DNA of 64,000 bases. Origin: Phytophthora colocasiae. Taxonomy: Eukaryota; Oomycota; Peronosporomycetes; Peronosporales; Peronosporaceae. Both the position numbers and the translations under genes were made by a program. The first letter of the stretch is position 1. Each line of letters starts with the position of its first letter. Positions 40,632 to 51,163 of this stretch are shown here, piece after piece. The notes beneath the pieces were generated by a model. That model was not told the origin of the DNA. It saw only the letters and a list, made by a program, of their open reading frames with translations, and ran no database searches. Where the stretch lies: the NCBI GenBank assembly GCA_018806915.1, contig JAGKQI010000103.1, positions 1,116,001 through 1,180,000 on the forward strand, written 5' to 3'.

Positions 40632-41284
40632 CGACTTCTGCATCGAGAACAAATCAGATAACCTCGTCCCAAGCCCAGTGTCTGCTTCCTAGTCTTTCAG
40701 TATTCTCCCATTCTCCAAGTGTTGACAAGTTAAGAATGGTAAGATACAGGGTAAGTGGCGAAGTACTGTACATGTAGTGGCTAATATGTTAAGCTTCTCT
40801 ACTGTAGTGGGATGTTGTGGAAGACGTCGGCGTGTTTGTTAGCAGTGTTGCAGGAGTACCAGAACTTCGTGCGCTTATTCGTATTGGCCTACGCTATGGA
40901 TGAAGAGAAATGTGCCAGGTCAGCATGTGCGGATTCCTTAGGTTCGTGGTGTCGATCTATGAGGACAGATTGAGAGCACCTTCATTGAAGGTTTCAATGC
41001 ACTGAATATTTGCAGCGTTGCAAATTGTTACTGTCTGCTGAATGGTTCACATTTCGGATGTAAGAAATCGATCGCAACGTAGCCGGTAGCTTCAGAGCAC
41101 AATACACCGGTTTCAAGGGAAGACCATGTTTGGTCAGCCTCTTGTGATGACTTCTCCCCATCGCCGCATCAAAATCATCAACGAGGTCGATTCTTCTACA
41201 GCTCGATAGCACGACTGCGAGTATGCGGTTCTACTTCGAAGTACATGTACGAGTAAGTCATGTACTTGTAGAAATTCAGAGCCT
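40632..41284. other. Intergenic; possible unrecognised short spliced gene
   Basis: After ELP1 there are splice-like signals: ATG followed by GTAAGA at 40737-40745, an acceptor at 40807, then an open stretch to about 40920 that could code for SACLLAVLQEYQNFVRLFVL in one frame and for a different short peptide in another. I cannot decide between them or name a family. The rest shows no gene. Confidence 0.3.
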
Positions 41285-41308
41285 GAATTTCAGACAGATC
41301 CCGGGATT

Positions 41309-41375
41309 GATTCAAAAACCAGAATATGGTTTTTGAATCAAGAGCGAATGCTGTATATTATACAGCATTCGCTCT
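41309..41375. repeat. Two adjacent hairpins
   Basis: TGATTCAAAAACC / GGTTTTTGAATCA form a stem with a short loop at about 41308-41340. Directly after it, 41341-41375 is a perfect 35-nt palindrome (AGAGCGAATGCTGTATA, central T, and its complement). This occurs only in the 42-kb copy of the duplicated block, where it marks the left edge of about 0.65 kb absent from the 30-kb copy. Confidence 0.8.
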
Positions 41376-41645
41376 CCATTCCGGTACGAGGTCCACCCCA
41401 ATCTTTGGATTTGCTATTTTGTCGTAAAGGAAATCTACCTGTTCATGTATTAATCCATGTACTTGTATGAAGGAAATCTACGTTGCCATTTCATATACCG
41501 ACAAGGATAACTCCCAAGCGTCGCAACATTCTCTTTGTATGTCACGCGCTTTCATTCCTTTCCTTTGCGCATGCACATTTACAAACTGCCATTCTAATAC
41601 AGTGTATTCAGTAGAGCTGGCACAAGATCATGGGCGTGTGGATGA

Positions 41646-41873
41646 GTGAAGCGTGGTATCATCCAGAAGGCCTTGGATTGCCCAAATATGACGGAGTACG
41701 AGTTGGCAGCGTGGGCTAAATCAACATACAAGCTCAAGAAGACTCCACCACAATCGACTGTGTCGGGCATCATCAAGAATGCAGACGCCATAATGAGCGA
41801 CGTCGTTGCCTTTAGAACGCACGCTGATAGAGTCAAGGCGTGTGTGCTTGCCCTGGGAGCTCATCAAAAATGA
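41646..41873 (+). pseudogene. Remnant of a pogo/CENP-B-type HTH protein
   Basis: A 75-codon frame with no good start. The core ALDCPNMTEYELAAWAKSTY followed by PPQSTVSGIIKNADAI resembles the N-terminal helix-turn-helix of CENP-B/pogo transposases. It is related in type, not closely in sequence, to the HTH in the gene at 59403. No catalytic domain follows. Confidence 0.5.
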
Positions 41874-42188
41874 ATGGAATAAATATTGCATTTCTTCCCT
41901 GCTAAAATTGATTATATCATTCCATTCAGGGTATTTAGTTTTAGTAGTACCGGAATGCTCGGGTTTACTGTACTTAAATGGTAAACAGTGGATTCAGTGT
42001 CCTTCAGCAACGTTAAAGCAACTTTAACCCATTCACAATATTTTTCGGCAAGGAAGAATCACGCAGACTGTGACTCTATCACGCCAGCACCGATTGCTTG
42101 TACACTGTACAATGTACAGTTAATTTATACTAAACCATACCATCCGAAATTGCTATCCTAGACCAGCCAACTGGCATCTCGGGAAGTG

Positions 42189-42196
42189 TACATGTA
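42189..42196. promoter_or_regulatory. TACATGTA palindrome upstream of RxLR family 2 copy 2
   Basis: Lies within GGGAAGTGTACATGTACTGT, about 90 bp before the start codon. In the other copy the same place reads GGGAAGTGTAACGC, so the palindrome and about 20 bp are missing there. Confidence 0.55.
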
Positions 42197-42250
42197 CTGT
42201 ACTTCGAAACACTCTTCAAACGCACGATTAATCGTAAGCATGCAGACTGA

Positions 42251-42267
42251 GCTCATTTCTCGATTTT
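42251..42267 (+). promoter_or_regulatory. Oomycete Inr-like core promoter
   Basis: GCTCATTTCTCGATTTT fits the oomycete initiator consensus (GCTCATT, pyrimidines, then ATTTT) and lies 20-36 bp before the effector start codon. The other copy has a less perfect form (GCTTATTTCTCGATTTT, near 30704). Confidence 0.7.
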
Positions 42268-42286
42268 ATTCCGGTGCACAACAGCA

Positions 42287-42703
42287 ATGAAGCTCGTCCA
42301 CACTCTGCTGGTCCTCGCGGCTTTCTTCGTGGCAATCGGAGAGGCATCAATTACCCCAAAGCAGAATAACGACCTGAAGCTCACGGACAGTACAAACCAG
42401 CGATTCCTAAGAACTGCAGGAGCGCCCGACAACAACGCTGCAGCCGAGGAGGAGAGAGGCATTGCAACAAACCTAGCTGCAGCGTTGGCAAAACTTCAAG
42501 GCGGGGCGAAGATTCCGTTGCCGAAGGCTGCGCAGTTTAAGCTGTGGCGGAAGTCGAAGTGGAACTACAACAAGCTCATGGACTATTATGGGTTTGCCGG
42601 GAAGGACAAGGCACTGTACGAAAACAACCCGCTCTACCACCGCATTCTCGACTACAGCGCCAATTATCTCCGAAAACACACCGTCAACGGTAACTTCATT
42701 TAA
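42287..42703 (+). CDS. RxLR-dEER effector, family 2 copy 2
   Basis: A 138-residue paralogue of the effector at 30739, with signal peptide, RFLR at 39-42 and EEER at 54-57. Differences: His for Tyr at residue 5, Val for Ile in the signal peptide, Ala for Gly after the EER motif, Asp for Ala in LMDYYGF, and Val for Ile near the end. Its promoter holds a better Inr and a TACATGTA element, so this may be the better-expressed copy. It lies next to a flavohemoglobin pseudogene. Confidence 0.92.
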   Translation: MKLVHTLLVLAAFFVAIGEASITPKQNNDLKLTDSTNQRFLRTAGAPDNNAAAEEERGIATNLAAALAKLQGGAKIPLPKAAQFKLWRKSKWNYNKLMDYYGFAGKDKALYENNPLYHRILDYSANYLRKHTVNGNFI

Positions 42704-42749
42704 TGGATCGAGCTGTCTTACGTTCCCTACCTTTGCTTTAACGTTGTTT

Positions 42750-43843
42750 CTAAGCGTCAATGTTCTGCGTGGGGCCGAAATACTCGTAGTGCAACTGCTC
42801 CGCTGGCACTTCTTACACCTTACTGAACACGGCTGTCATGAAACCTGCGGGCCCGCAGAAGTAGAACTCGCAGTAACCTCAGGACTGCGTGCGTACTGAA
42901 CAAACACCAGGGGCTGCTTCTTGACCGACGACGCCACCAGGTACCCGAGCATACTAAGCAACGGGGTGAATCCGACACCTCCACTCAGAAAAACCAGTGG
43001 CTTCGTCAGTGCCTTCTCCGTTTCGAGGTAAAAGTGACCACACGGAACTCCCACGTGCAGACTGTCACCAACTTAAATATCGTCATGCAAGTGAGCAGAA
43101 ACAACTCCAGCAGGGATTTCCTTCTCAGCATCTCCAGACTCCTTCTTGACGGAGATACGGTAGAAGTTCTGGCCTGGAGCGGACGAAATGCTGTAGTTGC
43201 GCACTACAGAGCGACCTACCTGGAGTTTGTCGAATTTAAGCGACAGGAATTGGACGGAGCCACTTGTTCTCATCTGAACTTTCAAGGTAGAAGGACGTTA
43301 CCTCGTCGCTGTTCTTCTCCTTACGGGCCACACGGGGCAAACTCTCGAATTCATCACGTGTTTGATCTTCCGCTTGGATCAACAGATCCGCCAAGAACCA
43401 GTAACCTTCCTTCCAGGCGTCCATGATCTCATCTGTGGCAGCATCCTTTAGGACAGTCTTGGTAGCACGCAGCAAGCAGCCACCGACTATTGGGTAGTGT
43501 TTGGCGCGGGTGTCGAGGCTCACGTGCTTATGCACTATACGAGGCATCACCAAGGTTACCAAGGCGATCACAGTTAGCGGCGAAGGCGATAACAGCATTA
43601 GCGAGTGCTGACGCTTGTCGAGAGACTATTGAGGGAGCTCCACCCTTGGTGGCTCCGGCAGCGACATATTGAAGAGGTTCTGCACCTCGGGGAATTCGGA
43701 AAACATGGTGCTGTACATGGTGGAAGTGATCTCCGTGCCGTGTTCCTTGACGACGGGGGCGGTGGCCTTGAGGATGGCGATGGTCTTGGCCGACATGGGC
43801 TTAGGACCCGCACGCTTTTCAGTGGAGTCTTGGTTGGGAGCCA
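42750..43843 (-). pseudogene. Flavohemoglobin pseudogene (inverted copy)
   Basis: On the minus strand the start (MAPNQDSTEKRAGPKPMSAK) matches the intact gene at 45214. After LFNMS a deletion removes the distal haem-pocket segment and shifts the frame. Further on, IVHKHVSLDTRAKHYPIVGG, VVRNYSISSAPGQNFYRIS and FLSGGVGFTPLLSMLG can be followed in different frames. About 130 bp of the NAD-binding domain are missing before FYFCGPAGFMT. It ends with TAG at 42752-42750, without the tail anchor of the intact gene. Confidence 0.9.
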
Positions 43844-45213
43844 TAGCGACTTGTTGCTCTGGGAGACGGTACTTTGGATCGGATTGTGCTTGACGCAGTA
43901 AATTGAAAAGTGAGAGAGCATGGTGCTGAAGAAATGCAGTGGAACAAGAAGGGCTGGAATTGCATCAACGTCAACGGTTGATCGCAGGCGTTTGGCACGC
44001 GTAAGCTTTCAAGCCCCTGGTAATAGTCGTCACTCATCGCCTTTCGTGACCTTCAAACGTGTCACTCATACATTTGGCAAAGATCGGGTGTTTTTGGCGG
44101 TGAACGTGCCATTCTGGTGGTTCTCATCTACATGTAAATTATCTTATTCCAGTCTTTCTAGGCGAAGTACTGCTCCTTGAGCGATTGTCATCACATACAG
44201 CGTTGTATCCTCTCAACAGAAAATGCATCCAGCGACAAAATCAACAAGTGCAAGTACCAGGTTCATATACTTAGTGTCTTTCTTTTCTTTTCAATGGTGC
44301 TTCAAGCAGGCAAAACGTTGACTCTAGTATATTCTGCAGTACGATACAGTAACTATACAGGAATGACATAGGGGGCGTACTCAAAACGGTTTGATGTCCA
44401 CAAATGTACCATTCAGGTTGCCACGTACTTGAGGTACACTGTACCAGTGGTGCGTGTCCTTACTTCGTGGTCCGATGAGTGACCTGCGCTGCCGCACATT
44501 GGTCATTGGCACCAGCGGGCATGCTGTACATTTGCAGTCGACTGTCTGCATGGACGATGAGCAACTTGCGGTCTCCATGATTCGCGTCTATCTGGTGATG
44601 CCAGCGGCGCGTATCCTCACCAGCCGCATCAGCTGAAAGAAACTGTAGGCAGGGGGCTCCGATAATACTGAATCGACTGGTCTCACGTGAGCCCTGCAGA
44701 CGCGAAACACCACCCTAAGATAACTACACAAATGCCTATTTGTCATCTACTTCACCTCAACGATCAACACCCTAGTTCTAAATAGAACTCGCGTAACCTG
44801 CAACTCTGCTTGCACTGTAGTCTACAGTGTAGAGTAAATGGAGTTGCTCTCTTGGTCAATATAAGACAGCGCATTTTCGATGACTCACGATATAGGCTCC
44901 ATAGTATCCGTGTCTTTGCGACCGTATGAGTGACTTGAAGTGGTGCTGATTCCTGTACGCTGATTGGCTGATTGAGCAAGAAGCGGAGATGAGTGACCTC
45001 GGCAAGTTGCAGGGGTCTGCGCCATTCCAGCGGTTCCCGAGTACATGCCTGCCCGTAATGCAGGTGAGGAAACGGCAGTGGTGTACGCCCTTCGGAACGG
45101 AACGTGCGTGACTATGACCCCATCGGCCGACACTCGTTGCGCAGGTTTCGATAGCACTCACTTCTCAATCGGCCGCTTCCAACGTAGCTAAAGCAATTTC
45201 ATAGCAACCAGCC
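43844..45213. other. Intergenic region, no recognised gene
   Basis: 1.4 kb between the pseudogene start and the intact flavohemoglobin start. Short open frames (44454-44636 and 44885-45161) have no recognisable domain. A palindromic CTACAGTGTAG lies at about 44822. An Inr-like CTCACTTCTCAAT at about 45160 lies 50 bp before the flavohemoglobin start. Confidence 0.5.
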
Positions 45214-46656
45214 ATGGCTCCCAACCAGCAGACCGCCACCGCAACCACTGAAAAGCGTACAGGTCCTAAGCCCATGTCGGCCAAGACCATCGCCATCCTC
45301 AAGGCAACCGCCCCCGTCGTCAAGGAACACGGCACGGAGATCACCTCTACCATGTACGGCACCATGTTTTCCGAATTCCCCGAGGTGCAGAACCTCTTCA
45401 ATATGTCGCATCACCGTGTCGCTGGAGCCACCAAGGGTGGGGCTCCTCCCGGAGTCTCCCGTCAGGCGACGTCGCTTGCTAACGCTGTGATTGGCTTCGC
45501 TGCCAACTGCGACCAACTGGGCAACCTCGGTGATGCTGTCCCGCGTATGGTGCACAAGCACGTGAGTCTCGATATTCGTGCTAAGCACTACCCGATCGTC
45601 GGTGGCTGTCTCCTTCGCGCCATTAAGATCGTTCTCGGTGACGCTGCAACTGACGAGATCATTGAGGCGTGGAAGGAAGCCTACTGGTTCCTTGCCGATC
45701 TCCTTATCCAGGCCGAGGACAACCTCCGCGACGAATTCGAGAATATGCCTGGCGGTTGGGCCGGATTTAGGGAGCTGCGTGTTGCTCGCAAGGTTAAGGA
45801 GAGTGACGAGGTCACGTCGTTCTACCTCGAGAGTACCGATCCGTCCAAGGGATTGATGACGTTCCAACCTGGCCAATTCCTGTCGCTCAAGTTCGACCAC
45901 CTCCAGAAGGGCCGCTCAATCGTCCGCAATTACAGTGTTTCGTGCGCTCCTGGCCAGAAATTCTACCGTATCTCCGTCAAGAAGGAGTCTGGAAACGCTG
46001 TCAATGATGTCCCTGCTGGTGTGGTCTCGTCGCACCTGCACAATGACGTCAAGGTCGGCAGCATCCTGCACGTCGGGGTACCATGCGGCCACTTCTACCT
46101 TGAACCATCCACCAAGCCAATCGTGTTCTTGAGCGGTGGTGTGGGCTTTACTCCGTTGCTCAGTATGCTCGAGAGTCTGGTGGCCTCATCGGAGAAGAAA
46201 CAACCTGTAGTGTTTGTGCAGTACGCACGAAACGCCAACGTTCGCGCTTTTGGCGAGCACCTCGAAAGCATCGCCAAGAAGAACGAATTTGTGACGACGC
46301 ACACAGTCTACGGCAGGTTTGACATCAACGAGCTCGAGAAGCTCCTTCCGTCCAAGGATTGCGAGTTCTACTTCTGTGGTCCGGCAGGCTTCATGACGAC
46401 TGTCTTCAAGTCACTGAGTAAGCAGTGGTCTGTCCCGGCGACTCAGCTGCACTACGAGTACTTTGGCCCCACGCAGGACATCGGCGCCGAAAATTCGACC
46501 CAGAAAGCTCCAGCCACGTGCCCATTCGCCACTTTTGATTACCACACGCGGTTGATGGCTACCGGTGACAAGCAGTCTCGTTCACGACTGGTTGTTGCAG
46601 CAGCCGTTGCGACGTCTGCGGTGGTTCTCGCTACGCTCCTACGTGCAAGAAAGTGA
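45214..46656 (+). CDS. Flavohemoglobin (nitric oxide dioxygenase) with C-terminal membrane anchor
   Basis: A 480-residue protein. The globin domain (about 20-165) has TSTMYGTMFSEFPEVQNLFN and the proximal histidine in VHKHVSLDIRAKHYP. The FAD domain contains RNYSVSCAPG (RxYS), and the NAD domain GGVGFTPLLSM and FYFCGPAGFM. The enzyme turns NO to nitrate with O2 and NAD(P)H, which would protect against plant or self-made NO. Unlike bacterial and yeast flavohemoglobins it ends with about 70 extra residues: a Lys/Arg-flanked hydrophobic stretch (LVVAAAVATSAVVLATLL) followed by RARK, a typical tail anchor. Strong codon bias suggests high expression. Confidence 0.93.
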   Translation: MAPNQQTATATTEKRTGPKPMSAKTIAILKATAPVVKEHGTEITSTMYGTMFSEFPEVQNLFNMSHHRVAGATKGGAPPGVSRQATSLANAVIGFAANCDQLGNLGDAVPRMVHKHVSLDIRAKHYPIVGGCLLRAIKIVLGDAATDEIIEAWKEAYWFLADLLIQAEDNLRDEFENMPGGWAGFRELRVARKVKESDEVTSFYLESTDPSKGLMTFQPGQFLSLKFDHLQKGRSIVRNYSVSCAPGQKFYRISVKKESGNAVNDVPAGVVSSHLHNDVKVGSILHVGVPCGHFYLEPSTKPIVFLSGGVGFTPLLSMLESLVASSEKKQPVVFVQYARNANVRAFGEHLESIAKKNEFVTTHTVYGRFDINELEKLLPSKDCEFYFCGPAGFMTTVFKSLSKQWSVPATQLHYEYFGPTQDIGAENSTQKAPATCPFATFDYHTRLMATGDKQSRSRLVVAAAVATSAVVLATLLRARK

Positions 46657-46823
46657 GCTCCATATCGTCTTTTAGATACAAAAAATGCGTGCATGTAGGT
46701 TTGAGTAACTACTACGAACCGTAATTCATATTTTGGTTTCACTTCAACTACAACTTGTGTCAATCAACTGTGAATATCACATTAGATTGGTGTGTCAACA
46801 CCATTTTCATATTTTTTCAAGTC

Positions 46824-48002
46824 ATGGCTCGCTGGGACTCGGACTCGGACTCTGGAGATGATCGTCCCTCACGCCGCAAGAAGAAGGATTCCGCCTGTGT
46901 TGAAGATACGTCCAAGACTAACAGTGTTTCCTCTTTATATGCATGTGATTCTGATGTCTTAAAACACTCTACAAGCGATGAAATCGAGGTCACAAATGAT
47001 CCCCCCAGACACAATTTCTACCTTTTGGGATGTCGGAGTGTCGATTCCTACGCACGTATCGGTAAAATCGACGAAGGAACGTATGGTGTCGTGTCCAAGG
47101 CAAGAGATAAGGAGACAGGTGACATTGTGGCGCTTAAGCAAGTCAAAATGAGTGCCGATGCCAGTCAAGAAGGATTCCCCATTACGGCACTGCGTGAAAC
47201 CAACGTCTTGCTATCTCTAGACCACCCAAATATCGTCCAAGTTCGGGAGATGGTGGTGGGTTCTACACCTGATAAGATCTACATGGTCATGGAGTATGCC
47301 GAGAATGACCTGAAGCACGTTATGCAGACCAAGATGAAAGCTCCGTGGCTGCAGTCCGAGGTTAAGTACCTGCTGCACTCGCTACTCAGTGCTGTGGCTT
47401 ATATGCACGACGCCTGGTACATTCATCGAGATCTCAAGACCAGCAATTTGTTGTACGATGCTCGTGGTGTGTTGAAAGTCTGTGACTTCGGATTGGCGAG
47501 GAAGTATGGGTCGCCACTGAGAACTTACACGCAGCTGGTGGTGACGTTGTGGTATCGGTCTCCGGAGCTCCTGCTCGGTGCCAAGAAGTACTCTACAGCA
47601 GTGGATATGTGGTCGGTTGGATGTATTTTCGCTGAAATGCTGACGATGAAGCCCCTGTTTGCAGGACGTGGAGAATTGGATCAGACAGACCAGATTTTCA
47701 AGTTGTTGGGAGCGCCGAATGATGAGAATTGGCCTGGTGTTGACGAGGATGTACCCGATGCGAACGTCAGTGTGCGTGGCAAGTGGCCCAAGCGTTCTCG
47801 CCTGCGAGATAAATTCCCACTGTCCGCTACGTTCTCCGGAAGTGGCTGTTCATTGTCTAACGCAGGCTTTGATCTGTTGAGTCGGATGCTGGCACTTAGT
47901 CCGCGGAAGCGTATCTCTGCCAAGGATGCATTAGCACATGAATACTTCCAGGAATCCCCACCACCAAAGCAGCAAGAGCTCATGCCGACATTCCCTGCCT
48001 AG
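46824..48002 (+). CDS. CDK11/PITSLRE-type cyclin-dependent kinase
   Basis: A 392-residue protein starting at the ATG at 46824 (upstream in-frame codons look like leader sequence). An N-terminal Ser/Asp- and Lys/Arg-rich region of about 85 residues precedes the kinase domain, which starts [19 protein letters not shown], the CDK10/11 hallmark. The glycine loop EGTYGVV, the cyclin-binding helix FPITALRE (a PITSLRE variant), the catalytic loop HRDLKTSN and DFGLARKYG are intact. CDK11 kinases act with cyclin L in transcription and pre-mRNA splicing. A DUF-free C-terminus ends PTFPA. It converges on the FAD oxidoreductase gene. Confidence 0.92.
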   Translation: MARWDSDSDSGDDRPSRRKKKDSACVEDTSKTNSVSSLYACDSDVLKHSTSDEIEVTNDPPRHNFYLLGCRSVDSYARIGKIDEGTYGVVSKARDKETGDIVALKQVKMSADASQEGFPITALRETNVLLSLDHPNIVQVREMVVGSTPDKIYMVMEYAENDLKHVMQTKMKAPWLQSEVKYLLHSLLSAVAYMHDAWYIHRDLKTSNLLYDARGVLKVCDFGLARKYGSPLRTYTQLVVTLWYRSPELLLGAKKYSTAVDMWSVGCIFAEMLTMKPLFAGRGELDQTDQIFKLLGAPNDENWPGVDEDVPDANVSVRGKWPKRSRLRDKFPLSATFSGSGCSLSNAGFDLLSRMLALSPRKRISAKDALAHEYFQESPPPKQQELMPTFPA

Positions 48003-48095
48003 AATGCACAGAACAATAGTTCACTTCTCAGTGAAGTCTTCACTCGATGTTACTTGCTACTTCGTCACTTAACCACATTTTTCTTCTGTAGATGA

Positions 48096-49677
48096 TCACA
48101 CTTGTCCACATGCGGCACCAACTCCGTCACTGAGGAAGTCAAGATAGGCTTGATCCTCAAAGCGACTTGGTAGGAACGCATCCACATGGTTAGCAAGACC
48201 ACATCCCTCCAGTTTTTCGCCCATAACGTGTGTCGCTAGCAAATGACCTGACGCTCCGCTTGACATCAAACCAACTCCAGTCATAGCAGACTGCAGGAAC
48301 ACACCGCCGATCGTGCTTGGTGCAGGTCCGATGAGTGGCAGGTTATCCAGGGTCTTGCAGTAGTATCCACCACTCACGTAAAAGGAATCGCGAACTTCAG
48401 GGCGTGTCAGATACGACTTCATCTGTGGAAACATCCTCGAGAGTCCACGGACACAAACTTCCGGGAATCTAAGGCAGATACAAATGAGCTTTTTTAACAA
48501 GAAAAATACCCTCCAAGAAAGTAACTTACCTCCTATCAAGGACATCTTCAACGGGGTAGTGTGCCGGTACTGGTTCGATATCGTATGTCCACACTGCCAT
48601 CATTTTGTTGTCTTTGTATGGACGCACATGAACGCCTCCAGGGTATTCCTCCAGCATACGAGTCGCCGACGTATCCGCCATGATTTCGTTGCGATCATCA
48701 TCCGAAATCTGCAAAAAACAAAGAAAATGAGCATGTAACTCTGTGCGTCTGGTTCATTTCAAACGCACCTCAAGTTTACCCATCGGGTCCGAATCGAATG
48801 TCAATGGCATCGTAGACGGCAGTACGTGATCAACATCATCAACAATAGCGCGGCAGTGCAGTTCATTGATGATTGGCACGTCGTAGCTTGACATCTCTTG
48901 CTTCTTCAGCATATCTAACGTCCTCTCAAACAACGGCCCCGTTGCGAACACCACATTGGGTGTTGCTACTTCCAGTGTCTCTCCATTATGCATGGCCACT
49001 TTGACCCCGCTGACGTTGCCTCCGATCGCTGAAAAGTCCGTAACTTTACCTTGTAACACTTCCGCCTGCGGACAGTACTCGACCGCTTTGTTGAGTTCGT
49101 AGTTAGCCACTTTCACGGGATTTAAAGAGCCACAACGACGAACATGTAGAGCTGCTAGAGCGTTCGAGTCCTTTAGACTGGGAAACGCAGCAGTAACGTT
49201 GTCGATGCCTACCAACAAGTCACTCCCGTCCAGATCGTACTGCATCTCGTCAGTAGAGAACCGGTAACCGTTCAACTTGTCACTTGGTTCATGAACTCGT
49301 AGTTTTCCTCCTCCATGACGTTCCAAGTTCTTCGCCAACTGCTTGAATTTCTCCATTTTGTTCTCATCTCGTGTCACAAACAGGTATCCGTTGCGGTTGA
49401 GACCCAGTGCATTGTTAGTTTTCTTGCAGATGTCGTCCATTTCGTCGATAGAATGCGTCACCAACTCCCTCATGGGCGTCTCAGCGTCACTTGGGAACCA
49501 ATTGCGGTAGCTAAAGGAGCCGTTCGCACTGGTGAGAGACAACGGGGGCAGAGCATCCACCAACAACGGCTTGAAGCCTGGATTGCGCGCATTCAGACGT
49601 GCCAAGTGATAAAATGCCGAGCAACCTGCCACACCTGCACCAACCACCACAACGTCCGCCGAGGCCTTACGTAGCAT
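48096..49677 (-). CDS. FAD-dependent oxidoreductase (DAO/sarcosine-oxidase-like)
   Basis: Three phase-compatible exons (49677-48769, 48708-48530, 48468-48096) give 486 residues. The N-terminus MLRKASADVVVVGAGVAGCS is an ADP-binding Rossmann motif (GxGxxG) with hardly any room for a targeting signal. The middle contains VVFATGPLFER, the conserved ATG-G element of DAO-fold enzymes. The C-terminal GGYYCKTLDNLPLIGP and QSAMTGVGLMSSGASGHLLA complete the FAD site. The family oxidises amines such as glycine derivatives or D-amino acids; the substrate cannot be read here. Confidence 0.85.
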
Positions 49678-50000
49678 CTTGCAACTTTAACGGAGAATTC
49701 TCAACTGGTGATGCGCGTGAAAGGTTGCAAGGGGAGATCTACATTGTGGTGGTGCACTTCAAGCTGAGCTTCTTCCAATCACAAAGGTCTTCCTATCCTT
49801 CATGTAAGGCTGGCTGTACCCGGCACAGCTTAGTTGACAACGGCATGACAACACTGCCGTCACTTTGGTTGTGAATTGCAAAAGATACTACTAGTAGTAT
49901 GAAGGTAGTTAATTTTTGTGCATCATGAACATGATGTGGCCTGTGCCTTGACACCAACGCTAAACGGCGTTAGCAACTTTCGTACACTACTGGCTTAGGC
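49678..50000. other. Intergenic region, no recognised gene
   Basis: Holds the promoter of the FAD oxidoreductase gene and the 3' end of the peroxiredoxin gene. An ACTACTAGTAGTA palindrome lies near 49888. Nothing else seen. Confidence 0.5.
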
Positions 50001-51163
50001 TTACAGCTTGCTGGTCGCGTGGCTCGTGGCGAACTCCAGGCCCTTGCTCACGCTGTCCTGAGGCGAGATGTTGTGCTCAATCTGACCGATCTTGCCACCA
50101 GGCAGGACGATCACGTGTGAGCGTTCAACGCGCGTGCCATCATTGATGGAGCTGCCAAAGTAGTCGATCAGCTGGTGCTTGGGGTCCGACAGGAACGTGT
50201 ACTTGTACTTCTGCGACTCCTTCCATTTCAGCAGTTCCGCGGGAGTGTCCGCACCCAGGCCGTACACGTCGAATCCAGCAGCGTTAATCGCTTCCAGGTT
50301 GTCGTTGTAGCCACAGGCCTGCGTAGTGCAACCGGGGGTATCCGCCTTCGGGTACATGAAGAAAATGGCTCCACGAGTCTTGAACAGGTCCTGCACCTTG
50401 ACGGTGGCCGAGGCGTCAGTCTGCAGTTCGACGTCGAACGACATAGCGTTGCCCTCAGCGAACTTCTCAGTATCAGTGGGCTCCTCCTCCTGAGCAGGTT
50501 CGTCCACCTGCGAAGCATCAGAACTGGAGTGTTCCTTGACGAACTTGACGGCACGGCTCACACTGTCAGCAGGGGAGACCTTAGCAGCGATTTCACCGAC
50601 GACGCCTCCCTTAAGGACGACGACGTGTGAGCGTTGCACCTTCTTACCCGGCAGAGAACTGCCAAAGTACGAAATGAGCTTGTGTTCAGGGTCGCTCAGC
50701 AGGTCAAAGGGAAGACTCTCCTTGGTCTTCCAGTTGCTCAAAGACTTGGGGGAATCTCCACTAAGTCCGTACACCGTGAAGCCCGCGTCCTTAATAGTCT
50801 GGATGTTGTCACGGAAACCTAAAAGATAAGAGATTAAAGTAAGTTTTCACTGTTTAACAAGTTTTGAAATCTTTCCGTAGACCCACCACAAGCCTGTTTG
50901 GTGCAACCGGGTGTGTTGGCACGCGGGTACATGAAGAAGACGACGCCCTGATCACGGAACGTGTCGGCGATGACGATCTCCTTTTCCTCCTGGTTACGTA
51001 GCGTCACTTCTTTCGTCACCGGTTTGCCAACAGCCAAGTCACTAGTGGCCTTTGGCGTCGTGGCCTTCTTAGCCGGGCGTTTGGCCGGCTCCGAAGCAGC
51101 TGCGCGCTTCTGCGGAAGCTCTGAAGAAGGCAACGATCCCGTGCGACTACGAGTGGAAACCAT
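50001..51163 (-). CDS. Two-domain peroxiredoxin Q (Bcp-type), nuclear-like
   Basis: Two exons (51163-50887, 50818-50001) give 364 residues. The protein holds two complete PrxQ/Bcp domains in tandem. Domain 1 has TPGCTKQACG with peroxidatic Cys87 and resolving Cys92; domain 2 has TPGCTTQACG with Cys256 and Cys261. Both keep the FMYP element before the cysteine and end with the SDP-KL(I)-YFGSS segment. An acidic linker (about 195-215) joins them. The N-terminal 40 residues are basic (KRAAASEPAKRPAKK) and resemble the nuclear-targeting leader of fungal nuclear peroxiredoxins. The intron falls right at Cys92-Gly93. Confidence 0.92.

Noticed and set aside
44381..45161. Short frames before flavohemoglobin
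   Set aside because: No domain and no codon bias; they lie in the presumed promoter.
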